Both the position numbers and the translations under genes were made by a program. This document shows positions 17,334 through 25,534 of a stretch of 64,000 nt of DNA, piece after piece. The DNA comes from Aurantiacibacter sp. MUD61 (GTDB taxonomy: Bacteria; Pseudomonadota; Alphaproteobacteria; Sphingomonadales; Sphingomonadaceae): positions 186,001 through 250,000 of the forward strand of contig NZ_CP115446.1 in assembly GCF_027912455.1 (NCBI RefSeq). The letters run 5' to 3'. Position 1 is the first letter of the stretch. Each line of letters opens with the position of its first letter. The notes beneath the pieces are model-generated. The model searched no databases. It worked only from the letters and a program-made list of their open reading frames with translations, and had not been told where the DNA came from.

Positions 17334-18850
17334 GCGGGTACCTCCGAACGGGCTGTCCCGTTCACATAATTTTGCAGAAAATCGAGATGGCGCGGCATTG
17401 GCTTCACTTGCTCGATCAGGGACATCTCGGTCTCGTCGAGCAGCGCGCGAAGATCGTCCTCGGAAATGGCGTCGGCGATCGGATTATATCCCCCCGCCTC
17501 TACACCCTGCCCGGCGAACACCTGGAACCAGCCCACTTCGGTGAACAATTCCTCATGCTCGCGGTGGATGAAGCCCGAAGCTTTCCACTGCTCAAGCTTC
17601 GCGGTCAGCGTGGCGGGCAATTCCATCGTGCGAACGTGATCCCAGAACGGCTGCCCTTCGCGCTCATTGGCGGTGTAATGCAGCACGAGGAAATCGCGAA
17701 TCCGCTCCCACTCGAAAGTAGACTGGTGGTTGAACCAGTCCTTCGTCGCTTGCTCTGCCTTACCGCCAGCCTGCGGCATGACGGCCATGAAGCGACTGAT
17801 CGCGCTCTGGATCATGTGGATGCTGGTCGATTCCATCGGCTCCATGAAGCCAGCAGATAGGCCCACGGCGAGACAGTTGTTTTTCCAATGGGCGCGGCGC
17901 TTGCCGGTGGTGAAGCGGATCGGGCGCGGATCGGCCTGACGCTTGCCATCAAGATTGGCGAGCAGCGTCTCGCTCGCTTCTTCATCAGACAGGAAGTCAT
18001 TGCAATAGACGAGGCCGTTGCCGATCCGATGTTGCAGCGGAATGCGCCATTGCCAGCCAGCTTCCCGCGCGATCGCCTTGGTATAAGGCGTAAAATCACC
18101 GCCGCCCTCGCATGGCACGGCCATGGCGCGGTTGCAGGGGAGGAAATTGCTCCAGTCATCGAAACCAGCTTCGAGCGCGCCTTCAATAAGCAGGCCGCGA
18201 AAGCCGGTGCAATCGATGAAAAAATCGCCTTCGATCAGCTCGCCACTTTCTAACGTCAGCCCGGTGATGTCGCCGCTATCGGCGGCCTGCTCGACAGCGC
18301 CGATCTTGCCTTCGACACGGCGGACACCGCGTGCCTCTGCGAATTTGCGCAAAAAGGCAGCGTAAAGGCCAGCGTCGAAATGATAGGCATAGGGCAGTTC
18401 ACGCCCCTGGGTGGTTTTACCGCGATGCATACGCATGGTGCGCGCGGCGAGTTCGTTGAGCGAATAGCGCTGGAGAGGTTTGGCGAACCCCGCCTGTTTT
18501 GCGCGCAGCCAGTAATGCTGGAATGGCAGCAGGCCCAGCGGGCGACCGATATCGCCAAAGGCGTGCATGTAAGCTTCGCCCTCGCGCCGCCAGCCATCGA
18601 ATTCAATACCGAGTTTGAAGCTTCCCCGCGTCTCCCGCAGGAATTCCGCTTCATCAATGCCGAGCGCGCCGTTGAACAGATGGATTTGCGGGATCGTGGC
18701 TTCGCCGACACCCACGGTGCCGATGGCATCGCTTTCAACCAGAGTGATGCTCGCGCCCGGAGGAGCGAAGCGCGACAGGGCCGCTGCGCTCATCCAGCCA
18801 GCGGTGCCACCGCCAGCTATCACATATCGGGTTGAAGCCTTCTCGGTCAT
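17330..18850 (-). CDS. flavin-dependent 'tryptophan halogenase' family protein 2
   Basis: 506 residues, a second member of the PrnA-like family, clearly diverged from the first. Seen: YVIAGGGTAGWM at 9-20, Lys79 in GSFKLGIEF, the halogenase signature GWQWRIP at 265-271, and FMEPMESTS at 335-343. It is the first gene of the five-gene operon hal2-amylase-GH13-GH97-hal1, all joined by 4-bp overlaps. That makes a role with the sugar enzymes, or co-regulation with them, more likely than chance. The true substrate is unknown; tryptophan should not be assumed. Confidence 0.88.
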   Translation of the reverse strand: MTEKASTRYVIAGGGTAGWMSAAALSRFAPPGASITLVESDAIGTVGVGEATIPQIHLFNGALGIDEAEFLRETRGSFKLGIEFDGWRREGEAYMHAFGDIGRPLGLLPFQHYWLRAKQAGFAKPLQRYSLNELAARTMRMHRGKTTQGRELPYAYHFDAGLYAAFLRKFAEARGVRRVEGKIGAVEQAADSGDITGLTLESGELIEGDFFIDCTGFRGLLIEGALEAGFDDWSNFLPCNRAMAVPCEGGGDFTPYTKAIAREAGWQWRIPLQHRIGNGLVYCNDFLSDEEASETLLANLDGKRQADPRPIRFTTGKRRAHWKNNCLAVGLSAGFMEPMESTSIHMIQSAISRFMAVMPQAGGKAEQATKDWFNHQSTFEWERIRDFLVLHYTANEREGQPFWDHVRTMELPATLTAKLEQWKASGFIHREHEELFTEVGWFQVFAGQGVEAGGYNPIADAISEDDLRALLDETEMSLIEQVKPMPRHLDFLQNYVNGTARSEVPA

Positions 18851-18869
18851 AGCGCTGCCCCTGTCTCAA

Positions 18870-18889
18870 AGCTGGCAGTGTCGCCAGCT
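18870..18889. other. 7-bp inverted repeat upstream of halogenase gene 2
   Basis: AGCTGGC and GCCAGCT around a 6-nt loop, 20 bp upstream of the operon start. It may be a leader hairpin or part of a regulator site; no assignment. Confidence 0.4.
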
Positions 18890-18899
18890 CTGCAATCAC

Positions 18900-18915
18900 G
18901 TCTCCCATGGGAGAC
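18900..18915. promoter_or_regulatory. perfect 16-bp palindrome, candidate operator
   Basis: GTCTCCCATGGGAGAC is a perfect palindrome 50 bp upstream of the halogenase/glucosidase operon. Its length and symmetry fit a dimeric regulator site, but it does not resemble the ATACGTATACG motif shared by the other two promoters of the locus. Confidence 0.45.
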
Positions 18916-18930
18916 ATAGCGAGACAAGTA

Positions 18931-18972
18931 TGCCGGCGGGAAGCTCAAGGGAGTGCAAGCTCCCCGCCGGCA
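18931..18972 (-). terminator. strong hairpin after the TonB receptor gene
   Basis: A 10-bp perfect stem (TGCCGGCGGG with CCCGCCGGCA), one mismatch, then 4 more pairs, loop of 12 nt. It lies 9 bp after the receptor stop codon. No long T-tract follows on the minus strand, so it may end most receptor transcripts or protect the 3' end while letting some transcription continue into the operon downstream. Confidence 0.65.
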
Positions 18973-18981
18973 AGCTGTCGA

Positions 18982-21789
18982 TCAGAAGCGGTAGGACACA
19001 CCGATGAGGTAGGTCCGGCCATACTCTTCGTAATCGATGATCTGTGCTTCATCGCCATTCTGGAAGGAGATGAAGGGTTCGTCAGTCAGGTTGAGCGCCT
19101 GCAGCGTGAAGGACAGGCCATCCAGCGCACCACCTTCGAAGCGGTAACCGATCTGGGCATCGAAAATCGATTCCGGATAGGTTTCGCGGAAAGTACGGCT
19201 GGCCGAGATACCGATGAATTCGGCAAGGAATTCGGTACGGTAACGGTGGCTGACGCGCGCTTCAAAACCGCCGCTTTCGAAGAATGCGGTGGAGTTGACG
19301 ACGAATTCCGAAAGACCCGGAACATCGACGTTGAAGCTGCCGCCACCCGGAGGTGTCACTTCCAGTTCGCTATCGGTGTAGGACACGCTGGTCTGGACAC
19401 CGAAACCTTCGAGCGCATCGGAGAAGACGCCGAACGGAAGGGCAAGGCTTGCCTCGATACCGAAGATGTAGCCGTCCGCACCGTTGTCCGGGCCCGAAAC
19501 GAAGCCCAGCGTCTCCTGGCCGCTCTGGTTGAAGGCATCGAGCTGCGCACCGCTCAGCGACGGCACAAGGTAGGAGAAGTCCCGCAGCACGGATGCGTTG
19601 GGGTTCACGAAATCCTCGAGCCATTTGTAATAGGTCGCTACCGAGATGTAGCCCTGCGTGCCGGCAAAGTAATGCTCGGCCGAGAGGTCGATACCGTTCG
19701 CGACATAGGGGCGCAGCTGCGGGTTACCGCCGCCACCGCTGAAGATCGAGCCAAGCGGCTCCTGCGGCTGGTTGGCGATGCTGGCATTGGACGACGCGTT
19801 GAGCTGGTCCATACGCGGACGGGTCAGCGTGCGAGCAGCACCCAGACGCACCACGGTGTCGGGCCCGACTTCGAAGTTGAACGTCGCGCTCGGCAGGACG
19901 TGCAGATATTCGTCACCTGCTTCGACCGGGATCAGCGTAGCGCCGACACCGCCGGGCGATTCGAAGCCGCTCGAGCTCTGGTCGGTGTAGACGAACTGGA
20001 CGCCGACGTTACCCGTCATCGGGATCGCGCCGATTTCGGTGTCGAGATCGAAGCGCGCATAGCCGGTGTAGACATCTTCGCGAACGGTCCAGTCACCCGG
20101 GAACGGCAGGCTGGAGCTCTGCACGTCGGTCAGGACATAGGTGCCATCGTTCAACAGAACGAACGGATCGTATGTGACCTGCGGACCGAAGCCGAGGAAG
20201 CTGAGAGCAGCAGTCGGCTCCAGCAGCGCGCTGCTGGGCACCGGCGTACGGGTCACAGCACCGTCAGCAGCGATCACCGAAGGGCCACCAGCAAGGCTGA
20301 TGAAGTTCTGAGTGATGTCGCGGCTCTTGGTACGCTGATCGTAATTGAAGCCGATGACAGCCGCTTCCAGACCATCGAAACGACCGCGGAAGAAAGATGC
20401 TTCTGCGCGAACGCTCCACAGCTCGTCTTCGGTTTCGGTGTCGTTGATGAAGCCGGCCTGGACAATGCCGCCAGCACCCCAACCGCGCGGGTCGGTCAGC
20501 TGGATCAGGTTCGTGTCAGAATAATCGATCGTGTTGCTGAACAGGAACGGGAAGCCGCCAGAGTTGCGGTTGTAGGTAACAGTATCGGAGGTCGTTCCGC
20601 CAGCTGCATAGCTGAGGCCCGAATAGCTCTCGATCTGCTGCAGGCGACGATCGCTGCGCGAATAGGAAACGTCGGCCATCAGCATGATGTCGTCGTTTTC
20701 ATATGTCGTGTTCCAGCCGATTGCGAAGGTTTCGGTGTCCTTGCGATCATAGTCGTTGCGAACGACGGGCTGCACGCCGGTGAAAGTCACGGAATCCGGG
20801 AAGTCACCGCCGCTGGTGTCGGAGATAGCCGTTCCGGCACCCCAACCCGGGTTGAACGGGAATTCGATGCCGCGCTGCGGAATGCGCTCACGATAATCGG
20901 CATAGAACACATCCAGCGTGGTATTCCACTCAAGGCTCGGCTCGTACTGAAGCGTGCCGAAGATGCCAAGGCGATCAAGATCGACCGAGCGCGCAAACGG
21001 CTTCATACCGCCGAGAACAGCCTGGCCCGAATCGTCGGGATAGCCCCATGCGTTGAAGCGCTGCACCTGGCTCGGGCTCGACTGATAGGCAGCGCCGATT
21101 GCGAGACCCAGAGTGTCGTCAGCAAACTGATCGACATAGGTGCCGGTGGCACGATAGCCGAAGCCATCGATGTCGGGGTTAAGCGAGCCGTCTTCATTGA
21201 ATTCGTAACGTGCGCTCAGCGACAGCACGCGCTCATTCGCGTCGAGCGGGCGGATAGTGCGCAGGTCAACCGTACCGGCGAGACCCTGACCGATCAGGCC
21301 AGCATAGGGCGTCTTGTAGACGACACCGCTGTTGATAAGCTCTGCGGGATACTGGTCATACTCGACGGCGCGGTTGTCGCCCGAAGAAACGAGCTGGCGA
21401 CCGTTGAGAAGCGAGGTAGAATAGTCCGGGCCAAGGCCACGGATCGAGAGGCTCTGCGCGCGGCCATCGATACGCTGCACGGCAAGGCCAGGCAGGCGGC
21501 CGAGCGTTTCGGCGATGGAGATGTCGGGCAGCTTGCCGATGTCTTCAGCCGAGAAGGCTTCGACGATGGCGGTGTTGTTACGCTTTTCGCCAATCGCGGT
21601 TTCAAGCGCCTGACGGTAACCGGTGACGAGGATGGTGTCTTCAGGTGCATCCTGTGTCTGATCGTCAGCGGTCTGCTCTTCATCGAGCTGATCGCTGCTT
21701 TGCGCCACGGCGACGCCCGGAAGGGCCAGGGCGGCAATCGCAAATGCGGTGGTACTGGCACCAGCGCGAAGGGTGTTTCGGATATTCAT
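18982..21789 (-). CDS. TonB-dependent receptor, probable maltodextrin importer
   Basis: 935-residue outer-membrane receptor. A signal peptide (MNIRNTLRAGASTTAFAIAA to AVA/QSSD) is followed by an acidic linker, the plug domain (DTILVTGYRQALETAI, FSAEDIGKLPDISIAETLGR, GRAQSLSIRGLG) and a 22-strand-type barrel ending in Tyr-Arg-Phe (SYRF), the usual C-terminal aromatic. Length and plug type match the large receptors used for carbohydrates in Caulobacter and sphingomonads. Substrate is inferred from the adjacent amylase, GH97 and GH13 genes. ATG 21789 has GGGGGA upstream; the frame remains open to 21858 but lacks signal-peptide sense there. Confidence 0.9.
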   Translation of the reverse strand: MNIRNTLRAGASTTAFAIAALALPGVAVAQSSDQLDEEQTADDQTQDAPEDTILVTGYRQALETAIGEKRNNTAIVEAFSAEDIGKLPDISIAETLGRLPGLAVQRIDGRAQSLSIRGLGPDYSTSLLNGRQLVSSGDNRAVEYDQYPAELINSGVVYKTPYAGLIGQGLAGTVDLRTIRPLDANERVLSLSARYEFNEDGSLNPDIDGFGYRATGTYVDQFADDTLGLAIGAAYQSSPSQVQRFNAWGYPDDSGQAVLGGMKPFARSVDLDRLGIFGTLQYEPSLEWNTTLDVFYADYRERIPQRGIEFPFNPGWGAGTAISDTSGGDFPDSVTFTGVQPVVRNDYDRKDTETFAIGWNTTYENDDIMLMADVSYSRSDRRLQQIESYSGLSYAAGGTTSDTVTYNRNSGGFPFLFSNTIDYSDTNLIQLTDPRGWGAGGIVQAGFINDTETEDELWSVRAEASFFRGRFDGLEAAVIGFNYDQRTKSRDITQNFISLAGGPSVIAADGAVTRTPVPSSALLEPTAALSFLGFGPQVTYDPFVLLNDGTYVLTDVQSSSLPFPGDWTVREDVYTGYARFDLDTEIGAIPMTGNVGVQFVYTDQSSSGFESPGGVGATLIPVEAGDEYLHVLPSATFNFEVGPDTVVRLGAARTLTRPRMDQLNASSNASIANQPQEPLGSIFSGGGGNPQLRPYVANGIDLSAEHYFAGTQGYISVATYYKWLEDFVNPNASVLRDFSYLVPSLSGAQLDAFNQSGQETLGFVSGPDNGADGYIFGIEASLALPFGVFSDALEGFGVQTSVSYTDSELEVTPPGGGSFNVDVPGLSEFVVNSTAFFESGGFEARVSHRYRTEFLAEFIGISASRTFRETYPESIFDAQIGYRFEGGALDGLSFTLQALNLTDEPFISFQNGDEAQIIDYEEYGRTYLIGVSYRF

Positions 21790-21807
21790 ATATTCCCCCG
21801 GATAAAG

Positions 21808-21835
21808 GCCGGGAGATATGGGTTTCCCGCCCGGC
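21808..21835 (-). other. leader hairpin of the receptor mRNA
   Basis: GCCGGG and CCCGGC enclose a smaller GGG-TTT-CCC stem, just upstream of the GGGGGA ribosome site. It could modulate initiation or stabilise the 5' end. Confidence 0.4.
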
Positions 21836-21928
21836 AGTCCTGCTCCAAAAAAACTCACGGATTTTGGGTCTGTCGCCCAATCTCGTGTGTCATGATCTAC
21901 GTCCGGTTCGGGCCAATAAGATAGACAG

Positions 21929-21943
21929 CATACGTATACGCAA
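21929..21943. promoter_or_regulatory. candidate LacI-type operator at the receptor promoter
   Basis: CATACGTATACGCAA contains the same ATACGTATACG core as the site at 23865-23880. On the minus strand it overlaps a possible -35 TTGCGT (21938-21943), with CTTATT 17 nt further on, and lies about 140 bp upstream of the receptor start. A repressor bound here would block transcription. A separate 10-bp palindrome, CTATGCATAG, sits next to it at 21946-21955. Confidence 0.65.
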
Positions 21944-21996
21944 TCCTATGCATAGAATGCGCTGTTGCTAAAATGCTGCATATGAAACGTGGAAAA

Positions 21997-22692
21997 TCAA
22001 GCCTTTAGGAAAAGGTTGAGGGTTAGCCTGCCGGTGCGCGCATCGGGATCGGGCACGAAGCCTTCACGCATCGCGGCGCAATGCAGCGTATTGCCGCGGT
22101 AGATTATCATGCGGTTCGCGACACCTCTCTCCCGGTGGGTCTGCGCGAAGATGGGCGAGCTTTCATCGATATAGCTGGCGGGCGGGATCCCGTGCTCCTC
22201 AGTCGCCCGCTCAAGCTCCGCCAGATAGCGATGGTAGCGTGTGTCATCGACACTCTCGAAGCCCGTGGCGTGTTGGCGATAGAACGCCGTGCCACACGCC
22301 TCATCGTCGGAGAGATAAAGGAGCACAGCAAGCCGCTCAGGCTCTGTCCCGTCGAAATGCGGCAGGCGCTGGATCGGGTCCAGCTCGGCTGGCGATTTCG
22401 TAACAAGACTGAGAAAGCATTCGAAAAAGCGCGGCTCGCGTGACAGCCCGAACAGGGTCTGCAAGGTGCCGAGCAGGGGCGCGACAAGTGGCATGGCGAT
22501 CTTTTCCGACACCGCTGCCCGGATGCCCGGATAAAATGGCCCAATCGGCTTGTAGGTATGCTTCGCCGCGATCTCGCGCACCAACTCGAGGTCGGCCAGG
22601 GCTCCGTCCACCTGCATCAACGGCTGCTCTTCCTCGCCAAAGGTCGATGCGACAATTCGTGAATTCGGTGAAAGGGTCAGCGGTGAAGTCAT
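21997..22692 (-). CDS. DUF6445-like protein, possible 2OG-Fe(II) oxygenase fold
   Basis: 231 residues. The overall pattern resembles DUF6445 proteins found beside TonB receptors and tryptophan-halogenase genes; I am fairly but not fully sure of that name. Visible: RLPHFDGTEPERLAVLLYL with His112-x-Asp114, RMIIYRGNTLHCA with His204, and TGRLTLNLFL with Arg222. His-x-Asp, then His, then Arg before a C-terminal strand is the iron and 2-oxoglutarate site of cupin-type dioxygenases, so an oxygenase function is inferred, not known. No signal peptide, so cytoplasmic. It lies 207 bp upstream of the receptor on the same strand, and 124 bp from the divergent lacI-type gene. Confidence 0.7.
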   Translation of the reverse strand: MTSPLTLSPNSRIVASTFGEEEQPLMQVDGALADLELVREIAAKHTYKPIGPFYPGIRAAVSEKIAMPLVAPLLGTLQTLFGLSREPRFFECFLSLVTKSPAELDPIQRLPHFDGTEPERLAVLLYLSDDEACGTAFYRQHATGFESVDDTRYHRYLAELERATEEHGIPPASYIDESSPIFAQTHRERGVANRMIIYRGNTLHCAAMREGFVPDPDARTGRLTLNLFLKA

Positions 22693-22816
22693 GTCACTGT
22701 GTTCCGGATATCAACACGCTGCGCAATGCCGCCCCCTGATGATGTTTGCAAATGAAACGGGGCCAGCCTAACCTTCTTCACGCAGGTGCATAGGGAGTGG
22801 CACTGCAGGAGAGATC

Positions 22817-23851
22817 ATGGGACGCGCCCCGACTGGCCGACCGACCAGTTTTGACATCGCTTATCTTGCCGGGGTGTCGCAGCCGACCGTCAGCCGCGCC
22901 TTGCGTGGAGACAAATCGGTCAGCGAGAAAACGCGTGCGCGGATCAAGGAAATCGCCCGCGATCTGAATTACACTGTCGACAAGAATGCGTCCTCCCTCC
23001 GTTCCCAGCGATCCAACACCATCGCCTTGCTGTTCTTCGAGGATCCCACGCCCGATGAAAGCATGATAAACCCGTTCTTCCTCGCCATGCTGGGATCGAT
23101 CACCCGCGCCTGCGCCAATCGCGGGCTCGACCTGCTGATATCGTTCCAGAGGATGGAGGATGACTGGCACGTGCAGTATCAGGACAGCCACCGCGCGGAT
23201 GGCCTAATCCTGCTCGGCTATGGCGACTTTACGCTCTACAAGCAGCGGCTCGATCAGCTCGAACAGCAGGGCACGCATTTTGCGCGCTGGGGTTCGGTGT
23301 CGAGCGATCTCAACGGTACGACGGTTGGTTCGGACAATTTCGGCGCGGGGCAAATGGCGGGCGAGCATTTGCTGTCGAAAGGGCGCCGCAAGATCGCCTT
23401 CCTTGGCCATGCCGATGAACATTACCCCGAATTCGAAAGCCGGTATCAGGGTCTTTACGCCGCTCTGGTAAAAGAGGGTATCGAACCGGATGCCGACCTA
23501 CAATTCGATGCCATCACTACCGAAGAAGCCGGATACACCGCTGCGAAAGACCTACTCGCTTCAGGCAAGGAATTCGACGCAATCTTTGCTGCCAGCGATC
23601 TGATCGCAATCGGCGCGATGCGCGCACTTGCCGAAGCCGGACGAAAGGTGCCGGACGATGTCTCAGTCATCGGCTTTGACGATATTCCCTCCGCCAGCCT
23701 GACCAATCCGCCGCTGACCACGATCATGCAGGATATCAAAGGCGCGGGCGAAAGGCTGATCGCCACTCTGCTTGCCGATGTGGAAGGCAAGGAAAAGCCC
23801 GACAACCGCCTTCCCGCCCGCCTCATCAAGCGTGGCAGCACGGGCGACTAA
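22817..23851 (+). CDS. LacI-family transcriptional regulator of the glucan locus
   Basis: 344 residues. N-terminal helix-turn-helix TSFDIAYLAGVSQPTVSRALRG with the hinge helix region KNASSLRSQRSNTIALLF, then a periplasmic-binding-protein-like ligand domain (NPFFLAMLGSITR, DGLILLGYGD, VSVIGFDDIPSASLTNPPLTTI). Likely represses the receptor, transporter and hydrolase genes and responds to maltose or a maltodextrin. The candidate operators are the ATACGTATACG sites at 21929 and 23865, the second directly downstream of this gene in front of the transporter. Confidence 0.92.
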   Translation: MGRAPTGRPTSFDIAYLAGVSQPTVSRALRGDKSVSEKTRARIKEIARDLNYTVDKNASSLRSQRSNTIALLFFEDPTPDESMINPFFLAMLGSITRACANRGLDLLISFQRMEDDWHVQYQDSHRADGLILLGYGDFTLYKQRLDQLEQQGTHFARWGSVSSDLNGTTVGSDNFGAGQMAGEHLLSKGRRKIAFLGHADEHYPEFESRYQGLYAALVKEGIEPDADLQFDAITTEEAGYTAAKDLLASGKEFDAIFAASDLIAIGAMRALAEAGRKVPDDVSVIGFDDIPSASLTNPPLTTIMQDIKGAGERLIATLLADVEGKEKPDNRLPARLIKRGSTGD

Positions 23852-23864
23852 GGCGCCTCTTCAC

Positions 23865-23880
23865 ATTCGTATACGTATTG
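23865..23880. promoter_or_regulatory. candidate LacI-type operator before the MFS/GH13 genes
   Basis: ATTCGTATACGTATTG; its reverse complement CAATACGTATACGAAT shares ATACGTATACG plus a following A with the receptor-promoter site. It lies 92 bp upstream of the transporter start. The -10 is not clear here. Confidence 0.65.
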
Positions 23881-23971
23881 TCGCGCGCACATTTCCGTGC
23901 CAGCCCGATTGAATCGGAGCAGGATGGCACGAACCATCCGCCCACGGGGAAATCGGGAAGAGGTTCTACCA

Positions 23972-25534
23972 ATGGCATCGGTTCAGGGCGCTACGTCCAT
24001 CACCACACCCGCGCGCAAGCCGCACATGGGCTGGGGCAGCCTCGCCAATATGAGCTTCGGCTTCTTCGGCATTCAGATCGGCTTCGTCCTGCAGAACGGC
24101 AACATGAGCCGCATCTTCCAAACGTTGGGCGCGAGCATGGACGATCTGCCCGCGCTATGGGTCGCAGCCCCGCTGACCGGCCTGATCGTGCAGCCCATCA
24201 TCGGACACCTCTCGGACAAGACCTGGAACAGCTTCGGTCGCCGTCGCCCCTACTTCGTGACGGGCGCGCTGCTCGCGGCGATTTCGCTCTTCCTGATGCC
24301 GCTTGCACCCACATTTGCAGCGCCCCTGCTGTTTGCTGCCGCGTTGCTGTGGATTCTCGACGCAAGCCTCAACATCGCGATGGAGCCGTTCCGAGCCTTT
24401 GTCGGCGACATGCTCGACAAGTCACAGCATGCGACCGGCTATGCGGTGCAAACAGCATTCATCGGTGCGGGCGCGGTTGTCGCGGCGATCTTCCCATGGC
24501 TGCTCGACCAGTTCGGCGTGAGTAATGTCGCTGCCGACGGGCAAATCCCGGATACGGTCAAATGGAGCTTCTGGGCAGGCGGCGTTGCCCTGTTCACCGC
24601 GATCATGTGGACGGTATTCACGACCAAGGAATATTCACCCGAACAGATGGCCGCGTTCGAGGCTGCACGTGAGGTCGATGAAGGCGAAAGCGTCAACGCG
24701 CTTGCTTCCAAGAGCTATATCTCGCCGCTGTTGTGGATCGTCGCCGGAGCAATTGTCGCGCTGTCGGTCGAGCCGCTTGAATTGCAGAAGGAAATCTACC
24801 TGCTCGGCGGCCTGCTCGCGACCTATGGCGTGCTGAGCGCTCTCGGAATTTCCATGGCCAAGCGTGGCAAACACGCGAACATGCTGTCCAGCATCGTCGG
24901 CGATTTCTCGGGCATGCCGGAGACAATGAAGCGGCTCGCGCTCGTGCAGTTCTTCAGCTGGTCTGCGCTCTTCATCATGTGGATCTATTCCGGCCCAATC
25001 GTATCGCAATATTTCTACGGCAGCGCCGATCCGACCACCGCCGCCTACAACGAGGGCGCGAACTGGTGGAACCTCATTTACACCGTGCAGAACGGTGTGG
25101 CCGCAGTCGCAGCGCTGCTGGTGCTGCCCGCTCTCGCCCGCAATTTCGGCAAGGCGCGCACGCATATGACATGTCTGCTGCTCGGCGCACTCGGCTTCCT
25201 CGGCTTTTTCGTGCTGCGCGATCCGAACCTGCTGATCGTCTGCGAAGTGTTGAAAGGCATTGCCTGGGCATCGATCCTCGCCATGCCTTACGCGATTCTC
25301 GCAAGCAGCCTGCCTCAGAAGAAGCTCGGCATCTACATGGGCCTGTTCAATATTTTTATCGTCGTCCCGCAGCTCCTCGTCGCCACGGTGATGGGCAGCG
25401 TGATGAACGCCTTTTTCCCGGGCGAACCGATCTGGACGATGCTGTTCGCCGCCGCCAGCTGGACGCTCGCCGGCCTCGCCATGCTGCGCGTGCAGGTGCC
25501 GGGCGAAACCTCAACGGAGACTGTAAATGCGTAA
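23972..25534 (+). CDS. MFS sugar transporter (SLC45/GPH-like)
   Basis: 520 residues, about 12 membrane helices with a central charged loop (KEYSPEQMAAFEAARE). The sequence SFGFFGIQIGFVLQNGNMSRIFQTLGA, here seen as SFGFFGIQ and NGNMSRIFQ, and HLSDKTWNSFGRRRPY, match the glycoside-pentoside-hexuronide/SLC45-type sugar symporters common in alpha-glucoside loci. Imports maltose or related sugars across the inner membrane. ATG 23972 has GAAGAGG 8 nt upstream; the frame is open to 23897 but that extension lacks transporter character. It overlaps the following GH13 gene by 8 bp. Confidence 0.9.
   Translation: MASVQGATSITTPARKPHMGWGSLANMSFGFFGIQIGFVLQNGNMSRIFQTLGASMDDLPALWVAAPLTGLIVQPIIGHLSDKTWNSFGRRRPYFVTGALLAAISLFLMPLAPTFAAPLLFAAALLWILDASLNIAMEPFRAFVGDMLDKSQHATGYAVQTAFIGAGAVVAAIFPWLLDQFGVSNVAADGQIPDTVKWSFWAGGVALFTAIMWTVFTTKEYSPEQMAAFEAAREVDEGESVNALASKSYISPLLWIVAGAIVALSVEPLELQKEIYLLGGLLATYGVLSALGISMAKRGKHANMLSSIVGDFSGMPETMKRLALVQFFSWSALFIMWIYSGPIVSQYFYGSADPTTAAYNEGANWWNLIYTVQNGVAAVAALLVLPALARNFGKARTHMTCLLLGALGFLGFFVLRDPNLLIVCEVLKGIAWASILAMPYAILASSLPQKKLGIYMGLFNIFIVVPQLLVATVMGSVMNAFFPGEPIWTMLFAAASWTLAGLAMLRVQVPGETSTETVNA

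Noticed and set aside
18907..21924. 1005-codon open frame on the plus strand across the TonB receptor
   Set aside because: It is the antisense of a receptor whose signal peptide, plug and C-terminal Phe are clear; the product has no recognisable domain.
21946..21955. CTATGCATAG palindrome beside the candidate LacI operator
   Set aside because: Too short and not repeated at the second promoter, so it cannot be separated from chance.
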